Positions 25,901 through 39,501 of a stretch of 64,000 nt of DNA are shown here, piece by piece; the stretch's first letter is position 1, and the number at the start of each line of letters is the position of its first letter. The notes under the pieces are model-generated. The model ran no database searches and was not told where the DNA came from. It saw only the letters and a program-made list of their open reading frames with translations. A program made the position numbers and the translations under genes. Origin of the DNA: Catonia carolina (lineage: Eukaryota > Arthropoda > Insecta > Hemiptera > Achilidae); NCBI GenBank assembly GCA_035578175.1, contig JAQMRL010000003.1, positions 91,366,469 to 91,430,468 on the forward strand. The letters are read 5' to 3'.

Positions 25901-28900
25901 ATACCGGGTGTCTCACGGAATTGGAACCATAGAGAAATTGCATTGATTTTCAATAGCTTGTTAATATTTTCTTCCCACGAATAAATGAGGTCTTTTTATT
26001 ATCAGGAATCATTAGAAAAATGTTTAAGCCTTTACACAATATTAATTTGATAAATTTTAGCTTAAAATACATAAATTTGTAAACCATTTTCTATTTAAGT
26101 TTTGTAAATTTTAAGAATCAGTTATGTTCCCTTTGTGGAATAATGGTTGAGTTTTAGTCTGGAGAGAAGATAATTTGGTGGTTCGAATCAATCTGCGGTA
26201 ATTTTTTTTTATTGTTATAAAAATATTGAAAATAAATTGTAATAATAAAATAGTATTATTATTTTTTTTTACTGAAAAATAAATTTAAAAAAATTATTCA
26301 ATACAAAAAAAACATTACTCTTCAAATTTGAACCTGGTCACTCTCAATGATGGACTAGCTGTTAGGCTGTTCAAGCTGTTAAGCTGTTCTGCTGAAATAC
26401 AGCTTAAAATGTATTCATATTGATATTTTGTAAAGGTCTAAATATTTTCTAATGATTTCTTATCATAACAAGTCTTCATTTATTCGTAGGAAGAAAACAT
26501 TAACAGACTTATGAAAGTCAATGCTATTTCCCTGTGGTTCAAATTCTGTGGAACACCCGGTATACGTACAAACATAAAAGAATTTTTTATAAAAATCGCT
26601 TCATAAATTTTTACGTAATTTATTATTCATACAGTATTATTTGTACGTTTCATTGTTGTATTCTTAATTTAAAAAACGATTTTCATTAATGTTTTCTGTG
26701 AATGATGAATCTTCGAATAACAAAATAACTATAAAATTTAGTTTATCTTAATAATTCCCGTGAAAATTTGTACACCATTCAACGTTATTATTTTTTATAA
26801 CCATAAATTAAAACGCTTCAAAGCAGAAGTGTGTGATACATTTTATAACAATAAATCTTTAGTTGAATACAGTAAATCTCATGGTTATGTATTCAAGTAA
26901 AATTTAACTTTTCCCTTTAGTGAAAAAATTGGAAGAGTATTTTTGTGGAATGATAATTATTCCCAAAATTATTTTAGAGTGTTCAGTAACATCAATCATT
27001 TGTAAGAGTCTTATAGTATCCGCTTTCATAAGTATTATTATTTATCTAGAAAGCTATTGTTTCGAACTAAAAAAAAGTTATATAAGCAATTATATATGAA
27101 CATACTTAAATATACTTTATCAAACATATTTAAGTAATCAACGTAGCTGTTTTAGTATTAGTAGTCCTATGTACTTATATTAACCGAATTGATAAATTCC
27201 TGTTTGTGATTTTCGACGTGGGGGTTTCAAGTTTTTTTAAGCTTTATTTGGTATCGGTGACTGCTATTTATTGTTCAATTATAATCAATTATCCTACTTA
27301 ATCGCGGTTTGTTGTTGGTTTTTTTATGTGAATTTAAACAGCGAACAGTACGGTGTTTGATCATGTATGCCAGACAGCTGGTCACTGAATGAAGTCGCCC
27401 ACCTAATCGGTGTTACTTATTAGGTAAAATGATTTTCTACCAGCTGATAGACTGGGCTGGCCGGATGGCAAAAATTTTTTGAATGAAAATTTAGAAGCAC
27501 CGTAGTAATTTTAAATGACTGACGTGATCAATCAACCTATGTTAAGAACCTATGTTAACCCTTTGTTGTTTAGCTAAGTTTTAAACTTAGTGGTCAACAC
27601 AAGCCAGGGGTCCAAGGGTCAGGTCTAATAATTTTTCATCTCTCATTTTTACTTTCTCTGGCCTATATAAATATATAGCAAGAAAAGTACCTATTGTTTT
27701 CATGTCGATTTTTTGAAATCGAGTTTTCACCGCTTAGGCCTATACACGTTTTCAGACCCCCTGAACCCAAAAAAACATGTTTTTAGTGATTGGTCTGTGC
27801 GTATGTGTGGAAACAAAATATCTAAAGAACGGAACATTGTACGAACTTTAAACGTAAGTTAGATACTACTACCGGACCCAACACGAACACTTTCATCAAA
27901 ATCGGTTAACCGGAAGTAGTAGTTTATTCGTGTCATTTTTCACTTTTTTGCAATTTTCTCAAAAACGGCTCCTATGATTTTTTTAAATCGCCACAATTAC
28001 TATATTTTATATGATCTACAAGATAGGGTAGGCGCCATGTCTGCTGAAATTCGTGGGTAGGCTGTTCTCTCGCAGAAATAAACCGCTTTTTAAGATTGCT
28101 GCTTCAATATGCATTTTAGCGCAAAAACGTATATAATTGTTAAAAAGTGTATAGTTGTTGAAAATCTAACAATCAAAAACTTTGATTTCAAAAATTCTTT
28201 GTATAGCGCTTAGTCTAGCGGTAATTAGTCATTTTCTGCTTTTTTCATGAAAATCTGTAAAAAAATAGTTTTTTAAGGTTTCAGCCTTAGTGTTCATTTA
28301 CGATAAAAGTGTATAGAATTAAATTTATAGAAAATTAAACGATCTACAACTTTTATTTCAAGCATTTTTCTCTACAGAGCCTAGTTTAGCGTCGGATAGT
28401 GATTTTCCGTATTATTAATCCAAACTAAGGTTGATTTTCATTTTGCATCATTCACTCATGATTAAAATGAGATTAAGTTTGATGAGGTTAGTTTTTTGTT
28501 TATTTTTAATGTTTTATTACTAATGCTAGGTTATATTGTTCATTTTTGCATTGGCAAGAGAAAGGTGAGTGAGTGTTTCACACCAGATTTTTATTTTCAT
28601 TCTCTTTACCGTCTGCTTTACTCTTAATGGGTATAACAACCGGCATAAAAAGTTGATGGGACTTTTAATAAACATGCAGTTTTACTGCAAAAAACAAAAA
28701 AGTAGATGTTTAGACAACGAAGTATTCACATTTAGTATCTACAAGTAACTGTTTTATTAACATTAATATTATACGTACACTCTACAAACATATATTTAAA
28801 AGTTCTAATTGTTATTATTGCAGTCTTACTTTTATTTTCTTAAAACCTTTTCACTTAATTGTATTTCTTGTTATTCAACTCTTAGACTTTGTGAATGCCA

Positions 28901-31900
28901 TTGTAAATTAGGTTTTATTTGAGTAGCTAGTGTCTATGGACTCTTCTTTGTTGAAATTTTATTGGCACCGGTTTTATTTATAGTTTGATTGTTTAATTAA
29001 TAGTAGATGAAATAAATATTAAAACTAAAAATTAAAACAATATTAAAACCGCCTTCCTAATGTAGTGTTATCTTCCTATGCTATAAAACGAATGTCTTGG
29101 GTTCGATTACCGGCTAAGTAAATAGTCTGAAAATATTAAGTGAATTAAAATAACCGATTTTAAACATTAAAGAAGAAAAGCAAAAGCAAACATGTGAGTT
29201 TTGTTTACAGTTTTCTATCAAAATATTTTTATTGTTTTTTTTCTCCTAGTGGATTTTTATTTTAAATGAGTATTTTGAAGTTTATGTTTTTAAGAATTAC
29301 AAATTTGGATAATTTTTCAAAAATTCCGCTTTGTTTTTGTCGGAATTTAAATTGGCTTATGTAGTTTTTATGTTTTACTTGTGATTTTTATTGTTATTTT
29401 ACTGCAATACTGTAATTTGTTTTGTTTGTCGATTATTGTAGTTTTTATTGGACTACATCAAAATCATGAAATTTCGTGGTAAGGTCTTTAAATTTTAGTT
29501 TACTTTATAATTTTGGATTTATCTTATTCCTTTAGAAATATACTGTTTTAACTGTTGTCAAACTTGCGGTAACATTTGTTTTCTATTAGTATTTTTATGT
29601 CAATTCCGTGAATTCTATGAATGTATTACGAAATATATTCATATTTTCGATTTCACCAACGAAATTAGAATCTAGGAAATTTTTTACTGGTAGACTAGAT
29701 CTCAAGGATCAGCTCTTTTATACCAAACTAATCCGTGAAATTTACAACATGTGACTTGCGTGTTAAAATTACATCTGCTTTATTTTTTACTCAAAGTAGC
29801 ATCTAATCTCTTGTCAATACGTAATTGCAGAATTGTTCATAATTTTATTATAACTTAGTTGAACTACTGTTGAAGTTGTAGTCTGACAATGTCATTTTGA
29901 AAAAGTTTAACGAATTAGTAGTGTCCTTTCACGGGGTTTTACAACGTACATAATTTTTGTCCTTGGTTGTGAACTTTAAAGTTTTAGGTTTAATATTAGA
30001 ATTGTTAAAAATCTTTCCTGAGAAACTGCAATCTATATTAAACTTTTGACAGAGTCACCCTTCATTCTGTGGTCGTGGGACCCTAGAAAACTTACCCTAA
30101 GAAACACCCTCGGGTAATTTCATTGCGTAAAGCTGAAGCTTATAATATTATGTTTTTATCTGATTAGTGCTCTTATTTCCCCATAACAGCCAGGTGGAAT
30201 ATTTTATAAACAATATTTCCACCCGATCTGCTAGTTTCACGGCTACAAAAAATATTTCTTTTTTGTATCACATGGTCAGCCAATTATATGACTGAAGCAT
30301 TTAAGAACAGAAGAGGTAGAGGTGTAAAAGGCACTAGTCAGAGTTATCGCCTCGGAGAACAATGAATTGCATTATACAGCTAGATCCTGTGGTAAACGAA
30401 GTGAAGGTGTCATTTGCAGAGTGGAAAGTAAATGCTTTTCAGAGGGCCTAGCATCCTAATAAGCATACTTTTCCACTCAGTGAGTAAGGAAATTTTTAAC
30501 CATCTCACTTCTCGTTTTACTTAGTAAAGCCTCTAGAGGTTCAAACCAGCTGATCTGAACAACACAACTGATGAGAGGCTGATGATCTGAACAACACAAC
30601 TGATTAGTACTTTTTGACACAATGTTTTAGCATTACTAATTTTCCCGAAAATTATTTCATCCAGTGTAGGGTGGAATCCCATTCCCAAATTCATTGTAAC
30701 CAATTATGTCTTTTTCACCACAAAATTACTTTTCTGGTTTCTAATTAAAAGCGATGAAATAATTTATGTGACCTTCCTTTCCGTGATAGGTGGTTATTTT
30801 CATCGTCTAGAGTATTTTTAGTTTTTCTGTATCATTTAATTGTGGTTAAATAAATAAAAACTTCTTTTGTTGTCATTCTAGTTTATTACGCGTAATTTGT
30901 TTTGTTTTAATGACTTAAGTGATTTTTCTGAAATTTTCGAATAGTGTTATTAATTTGTTCTAATTTAAGTTTTAAATTACGTTTTTTGTGGTTATGTATT
31001 TTTAACTAATACTAATACAATGAGTACATCCGGAAATCTATTAATCATACATTTAATCAAATGAGTGGTCTCATATCAATGTTATAAAAAACTAAATTTT
31101 TCTTTAAGTATTTCATTTGTATTCCGATAGTGACATACAATACTTCAAAAAACATTTTTAAATAATTCCCTTAACAAATTTATCTTCTACGAATTTATCA
31201 ATGTAACAAAACTTATCATATATAATTACCTTCAAGTTTGTTAATTTATCAGTTTAAATTGTGTTGTGGTATAGCGAAGTTGGTTACTTAACTTATCTGT
31301 TACAATGGAGTTGGATGTAGACAACCTTGTCATGTAAGAAATTCTTTAATGTATTATTTTATAACTAATTTAAGAGTCATTGCTACCTCAAAAAAATATG
31401 TTTTCTGTTTATATAAATGATAATCTTATTCGATTAACGTGAGAATTATTTTAAATTGCTCTATCCCAAATTGGAATCTAAGTAAATCACTTATTTGTAT
31501 CTAAATTTTTTAAAAGATAAGGGTTTTTATTCCACTGTTTGGTCACGACTCCCAATGGACTATTTCGTATCATTGTTTTTTTTTTGTTTTTTTTAATTAG
31601 AACAACTAAATTTGCTATCTAGCATTGTTATTTCAAAATTCTCGAATAACTCGGAATATAAGTAGTAAACTTTTTTACAGATTTTGCTGATGTTCATTAG
31701 TTATATTTTATTTTACTTGCTAACAGTTTATGGTAGTATTTTGTAAACTTATAGAAAACTATCTGCCCATAACGGACAGGTGGAGTGTCAAATTTTTTAC
31801 ACTCAATCTGTTCGTTGCAGGGCTAAAATAAATAGTTCTGTTTCTTATCATATGGTCAGTCAATTAAATGACTGAATCATTTAAGAACAGAAGAGGTATA

Positions 31901-32733
31901 GGTGTTAAAGACACTAATCAGAGTTATCTTCTCTGAAAGTAATGAATTTCATTGTACAGCCAGATCCTGTGGTGAATGAAGTGAAGTTGTCATTTACAGA
32001 GTGGAAAATATGTGCTTTTCAGAGGGCCCGGCATGCTGATAAGCGTACTTTTCCACTCAGTGAGGAAGGCAATGGTAAACCACCTCACTCCTCGTTTTAC
32101 TTGGTAAAACCTCTAGAGGCTCAAACCAGCCTTTCGGCTGTTGACCTAAACAACAGAAAACTATAAACAAATGAATTTTATTATCGTGTAAAGTAATGTA
32201 CATTGTACATGACTAATCAAAATTTGGGGTAATTAATTACACATTAATTATTAATAATTTTTTGTGTTCATACTCCCAAGTCAACTTGACTGTCCATTAA
32301 ACAGCAAACACTTTCAATAAAAAAGCGAAACAATTATAAGTTATAAAATACAATAGACTAGTTAGCCCCATCAAAACATTTTTACATAATTTTATAATAC
32401 ACTATTTTTACTTTATCTTGCACTATATTATATGAATGTATCTATCCTTCTATATTAATAGTATTTTAAAGACAAAGCGGGTGTTTTTCGCAGGCTAATT
32501 TGCAAACCTACTGAACGGATTTTCATGAAATTTTGTCAGCGTATTTATTTTAATATTCACAGCAACATTTTATTTTTAAATTTTCAAAAATGATAACCTT
32601 TAGGGTCCTAATGAAGATTTTTATAAATGTGTGTGTGTGTGTGTGTGTGTACATTTGAGTAGGTAATGTTTAAGTAGATGAAGAGGTTTGATGATGGCGA
32701 GAGACTAACGCAGGGAAAATTATCAAAACGTCG

Positions 32734-32780
<47 letters not shown>

Positions 32781-35700
32781 TGTGAAAAATCACAAGAAAT
32801 GAATATCGTACGAATTTGATAGTTGGAACATAAGTTAGGTAAGTACCACAAGGAAACTCGAAACCATCATTTTCATCAAAATCAATCAACCGGAAGTAGA
32901 AGTTTGTTTGTGCGATTTTTTTATTTTTTGTAATTTTCTCTTAAAATACGATTGTTTTATAAATCGCCTCATTTACAGTCTATCTCATCACATCATGATT
33001 TTATAATGAATATGGCATCAAAATCCTTAAAACACATTGTTCATTTATATCATGTAAGTTTTGTTAATCAGGAAATAAACAGTGAATTTCTCCAGACCTT
33101 TTATTTAAATAACAAATTACTGTATGAACTTTGTTTTCCTTCCCACGATCATTTTTAATTTGGATGCTTCTTTTAAAGAGATAAGTTTGCTTATCAAAGG
33201 TTCGTTCTGTAAATATTTGTTGGACTATTATAATATACAATATGTAGGCCCTACATATATTTCTTTATTGCCCTGCCCTACTTTCACGTTACTGTAATAA
33301 ATTATCCTATTCCAACCAGTATGTATATTATATACGCTTATAAATTATCTTAACCATTTAGAAACACAAATAGAAATTGGGTAAATTACTTCAGTAAGGG
33401 CTACTACCTACGTAAACCACTAAATAATTTAATGTGTATAAAATATGAGTATGTCCTTGAACTTGGGACTTACCAATTTATTTTCTCACCTCCCGGTACA
33501 GTAGTAGTTATATCACTTGTAAATTTGTTAATACTGGTTTATTTTATTTTTAATATTCTTCGTTAAGTTAATCAACTTCATCATTAAATTTTTTATTTGA
33601 CTACAATTTTTCATCATGTTCTTTGTGAGTACTCAAATAGTATTTATGTGGTAGTCGAACAAAGTAAAATACTTTCAATATACTGGCACAAACATGTAGA
33701 TATTAATGTTAGCTTTGAATGAAGATGAGAGTGATTGAGCTTGTGTATGGAATTTAAAAAAAAAAAAAATTGGTGTAAAACACTCACACGACTTTCTCTT
33801 GCCAATGCAAATAATGAACAGTATAACCTAACATTAGTAATAAAACATTAGAAATAAACAAGAAACTAACTTAAAAACACACAACCTTATTTTAATCATG
33901 CGTGAAAGACGCAAAATGAAAATCAACCTCAGCTTGGCTAAAAATACGAAAAATCACTCTTTCTCACTAAACTAGGCTCAGTATAGAAAAATGCTCTAGA
34001 TAAAAGTTGTAATCTTTTAATTTCCTAAAAATTTGATCATTACACTTTTGTCGTTAAATGTATACTAAGGCTGAAATCTTTAAAAACTCGATTTTTTTAC
34101 ACGTTTACATCATTTTGACACGTTTCGTGAGAAGAAAACAGAAAATCGCTAATTACCGCTAAAAGAAGCGTTATACAAAAAAAAATATTTGAAGTAAAAG
34201 TTGTAGGATGTTAAATTCTCTACAACTTTTATTATATTATACATTTTTGCGCTAGATGCATATTTAAGTCGCAATCTTAAAAAAAACAATGTTTTTAAGA
34301 GAAAACAACCTCCTCAAGAATTTCAGCAAACATGGCACCTACCCTATCTTGTAGATGTAGAGCATAAAAAATATAGTAAATGAGGCGATTTAAAAAAAAC
34401 GTATGAGCCGTTTTTAAGAAAATCGCAAAAATGTGAAAAATTACGCTAATAAACTACCACTTCCGGTTGACCGATTTTGATGAAAATGTTCGTGTCGTGC
34501 CTCTGAGTGGTATCTAATTTAAGTTTCAAGTTCGTACGATGTTCCATTCTTGAGATATTCTATTCAGACACACACAGACCAATCGCTATTTTGAATATTT
34601 TTAGTGTTATAACGATTTCTTTTTGTTACGAACACAATAAAAGACGTTTTTAACAGGGCATTTTATTTTTCTGTAACGTTAAAATTTTGGTCGGCAATGG
34701 CAGGCTTTACGCCTGAAAGTTTTCGAAATAAGGGCTGGCACTTTTTGTACACCCTTTTTCAAATTAAATGGCACTTAAGATAAAACTTTTAAATATTGTT
34801 TCGGCACAGTAAGGGCTTATCCGTAATTCGAGGTGCTGTTATGTTGGTTGCAAAAAAAGTCCGCTCGTAACAGATGATGGAACAATAATGTTATGTGTCC
34901 CTATAATGTTTAGGTATTACTATAATTTTTGAAAAAAATATTTTAATTATCATTTAATTATATCATTTTAATTATAGTGTGTTAATTTATAAAAAATTAT
35001 TTAACCGTAGTTCTGTACTGCATAATTATTCGCTTTTATATTCTTCCGCTTTTATTCAATTTATTTGCTCTGTTATTTTACAACCTCGCAAAAATTTCAA
35101 ATGTAATTATACAGGGTGATTATAAATGAAATAGACACTTTCGACAGCTTCTTAAACATCAAACTGGTGTATTTGAATATAGTAAATGATATAGGTTTGT
35201 AGGGAATTTTTTAAAGTTTATCATGGTACAACTGTTGCTAGCATTTTGTTGTTGGCTGCAATTAAACGACCAGTCTAGCAAAATGGCCGCTACTCAAGAG
35301 GAGAAAGCTTTTAGTGTTCTTGAATTAGCCAAAACAAACTCGGTTACGGTTGTGTAATGTCATTTCAGAACAAGATACGGTAAACCACCACCAACAAGGC
35401 AATCAATCTATGACTGGTATAAACATTTTGAAAACAGTGGATGTCTGTGTAAAAGGAAGAGTACTGGAAGACCTTCTGTTACAGAAGAACAAATTGATAG
35501 TGTTCGTGATGTTTATGTACGAAGTCCAGGAAAATGAACTAGATCAGCAAGTTTAGAACTGCAAATTCCTCAACCGACTGTGTGGAAAATTCTGCGAAAA
35601 ATTTTGAAAATGACACCCTATAAATTACAGTTAGTACAAATTTTAAATACCAGTGATAAAGTCGTACGTAAAAATTTTTGTCTGGAGATGCAACATTGTG

Positions 35701-38700
35701 TTGAAAATGACGACGCATTCTTTTTTTTTTTTTTTTTTTGACTATACAAGATATTTTTTATTTGCAACTGTATAAAATTAACAACAAGCAAATGTGAAAA
35801 AAAGATACAAATATTGACAATTTTTAAGACATTGAGGAGATCGCTGCCCATTGACAGTACTCCAACCGTTATTATTAAATTAGTTCATAATGTACTTAAT
35901 TTTATTTTGTTTTACTTTAATTTTGACGTCTCATGATATCTCTACTCCAGAGTCGTTTCAGTCTTCGTATAGGGGCAGTTGGTAAATCTGGTGTGTCTAG
36001 GTCAACAATGAGCTGGTTTGGATTATTGGGTAATTTCTTTTTAAATCGTGTGTATGTGCGTAAAAACACATCGTTGGTGTATGGGACGTTTAAGTCCGTG
36101 TGTAGTGTATCGTTCGTTACGTAAAAGGGAGCACTAGTTATCTGTCTTAGTAATTTGGACTGAAAGCGTTGTATTTTCAAAATGACCGACGGTTTGGCAC
36201 AACAGTAAATTTGGCTGCTATACATCCAAACGGGTCTAAGGTAACACTTATAAACTAGTAGTTTTAGATGGAGTGGGAGTTTAGAAGATCTGGAAATCAA
36301 CGAATACAGTTGTTTACGTCTAGCGTCCAAAGTTTTTCGCGTTTCGTTAACATGTTGGTTCCACGTTAGTCTTTTGTCAATATAGAGACCAAGATACTTT
36401 ATTTTGTCATGTTGAGGAAGTGGCGCACCATACAAATAGACTGGAGGACAAACTTGTTTTCGTAAAGAAAACGTGACTTGTACAGTTTTAGTAGCGTTAA
36501 TTTTAATCCTCCAGTTTTTAAACCACAATTCAAGAGTATTCAAATGGTTTTGCAAGTTTAAAGAAACATTATCGTGACTCTCAGAAGAAGATAGAATTAC
36601 GGTATCATCTGCGTAAGAGGCCATCGTCGTCATTGGACAAAGAGGTATGTCTGAAGTGTAGATGTTATATAAAAGGGGAGCGAGAATGGACCCTTGTGGA
36701 ACCCCAGCCAATAATGGCATACAGCCAGACTGAGCACTACCTTGTGAGACAGAAAAATGACGTTCCGAAAGAAATGACTGAAGAATAAGATAGTATGTGG
36801 AAGGTAAGAACCTTAGTTTGAACAGCAGACCATCAATCCAAACTCGGTCGAAGGCTTGACTAACATCAAAAAATACCCCACTCGCGTACTGTTTTCTCTC
36901 TAGGGCTGTAGCAAGAAAGTCTACGACTCTGTGCAGTTGGTGAATTGTAGAATGTCGATTTCGGAAGCCAAACTGATGAAGAGGAACCACTTGAAATTCT
37001 TCTACGTAAGTTAGGATTCTTGGTAGAAGTAATTTTTCGAACATTTTAGAACAGAGAGGGAGAAGACTAATTGGGCGATATGAACTGGGGTCGTGTGGAG
37101 GTTTACTTGGCTTTAGTATCATTTTGATGTAGGAGAACTTCCACTGAATAGGAATTTTAGTGGTTCTAAGTATGCTGTTAAAAATAAATGTTAAAAAGAG
37201 AATACCTTTTCTTGAGAGATTTTGTAAGACCTCTGCAGTAATGAGGTCATAACCCGGAGACTTTCGATTAGGGAGACTCCTGATTAGATTACTGATTTCG
37301 GACGGTTTAAAAGGAGCAGGAGGCAGTGAAAGGGGTAGAGGGGCTAGTAATGATTCATGTACAAAAGATATATGATATATACATATATATATGTGTATGA
37401 CGCATTCTTTAATCGCCTAATTTTCAGTGATGAATGTAATTTTCACATTAGTGGAAAAGTTAATAGACATAATGTTAGAATATGGGGCACAAAAAACCCA
37501 AAAATAACTTTATAGCATACACGCAATTCCCCAAAATATTTCGTGAAGTAAACGTCTTTTGTGCATTAACTTGTGAAAAGGTTTACGGGCCGTTCTTTCA
37601 CGAAGTCTCAGTAACCGGAGTAATTTATCTGGACATGTTAAACGAACATCTGTAAATATTTTCAATAAAAACTTATGAATTCTATATAATCATGTAAGTA
37701 ATTACATTAACTTCTCAAAAATAAATTTTCTATAAGCCATCGAAACTGTCTATTTCATTTATAATCACCCAGTCAGTGTTAATTTATTTTTACAATTGCG
37801 ACATTTATATTATATTGTAGTATTCATACATCATGAAACAAGTGCATTATTTCTATGATGATTCTATATGTGTTTTTCTGACTTATTGAAGTGGAATTTT
37901 ACTGTATTGGATTATAATTTGATTGTAGAAATACAATGACAGCATGTAAATTAGTTTCTAATTAGGTCCCATTTTAATAAATTTACTCCGGATGTGATAT
38001 AGAATGCCTTTTTGTTGTTATCGTAAATTAATTTACATGTTATTACGTCATGTTTACTTTTGTTAATTACCTTCTACAGGCCTTCGGGCCAGCCCAGTCA
38101 GTCAGATGGTAGAAAGTCGCTATTATTTGTTAAGTAACACTAGTCGGGCAAGCGACTTTGTATGGTGACCAGCCATTCCTGAACAAACTTTACTGGGGGT
38201 CCCTGTTCAACAATTCATGCCGAATCATGTCAAAAAATACAGCGATAAGCAGCGATCAAATTGGGTGGTTGTCAATAAAACACAGTTCCCGATAAATAAA
38301 AGCTAAAAAAAATTACCTTCTACAGTTGAAATATCAGTTTACTATAGTTAAAATTTTCGCCATAACAGGCAGGAGGAGTGTTAAATTATTTGCACTCGAA
38401 CTGCTTCTCCATACTTTTCCATTCAGTGAGGAAGGCAAAGGTGAACCATCTCACTCCTCATTTTACTTAGTAAAGCCTCGAGGTTCAAACCAGCTTTTCG
38501 GCTGATGACCTGAACAACATAGTCAAAATTAAACTAAAATTTTAGATTCACATTTTATCTGTAATCTCTCTTAAATTATTTTATAAACAATACTAAAATA
38601 CAGTACCTTATTCATAAATTTAATTATGTTCATACGACACAAAATGTATATCTATATAATTTTAGCTTTGAATTTCGAACAATAGTAGTACTGTCTTAAG

Positions 38701-39430
38701 CGAAAACAAAATATGGCCTATATTTCACCCAGTAAAATTTATCTTTATTGTAATGTAATAGTATAATAGTAAATGTGTTTTTAATTATTTTACAAGCCAT
38801 TGAGCGGTATTTCTCAGGTTGAAAAATCTCTTGTGAAACACTCGCATACTTTCTCTTGCCAATGCAAGTAATTATCAATATAACTTAACATTAGTAATAA
38901 AACATTAGAAACCAACAAAAAATATAACCTTTTTTTAGTCATGAGTGAATGATACAAAATGAAAATTAACCTTAGTTTGGCAAGAGGAGTTTGGCCTTAG
39001 TTTGGCACTCTTTCACGCTAAACTAGGCTCTGTAGAGAAAAATGCTTTCAATAAAAGTTGTAAATCTTTTAATTACCTATGAATTTGATTATATACACTT
39101 TTGTCGTAAAATAGGCCTACAAACAGATTTTCATGAAGAAAAAACAGAAAATCACCAATTACCGCTTAACTAAGCATTACACAAAAAAATGTTTGAAATA
39201 AAAGTTGTAGGATTTTAAATTCTCTACAACTTTAGTAAACGAGGCGATTTTTAAAAAAATCGTAGGACCCGTTTTTGAGAAAATCGCAAAGAAGAGAAAA
39301 ATTACACGAATAAACTACTACTTCTGGTTGACCGATTTTGATGAAAATGTTCGTGTCGGCTCCGGCAGTAGTATCTAACTTAAGTTTCAAGTTTCAGGTT
39401 CATACGATGTTCCATTCTTGAGATATTCTG

Positions 39431-39501
<71 letters not shown>

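Larger units (their letters stand above)
35112..37770 (+). mobile_element. Tc1/mariner-family element, interrupted by a Jockey insertion
   Basis: TA precedes the left end cagggtgattataaatgaaa (35112), and the matching inverted end tttcatttataatcaccc closes at 37770. The plus strand carries a dead transposase in two parts. 35284-35723: [19 protein letters not shown], an early stop, then [38 protein letters not shown] and a stop. 37399-37640: [34 protein letters not shown], then stops. The IFSDE motif holds the second catalytic acidic residue of the DDE/D transposase. The helix-turn-helix/GRP linker and NxxRIW block fit the mariner/Tc1-like group often annotated with DUF4817. Confidence 0.85.

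Noticed and set aside
31942..32166. 74-codon plus frame
   Set aside because: It lies wholly within a SINE-B copy and is not kept open in the other copies.
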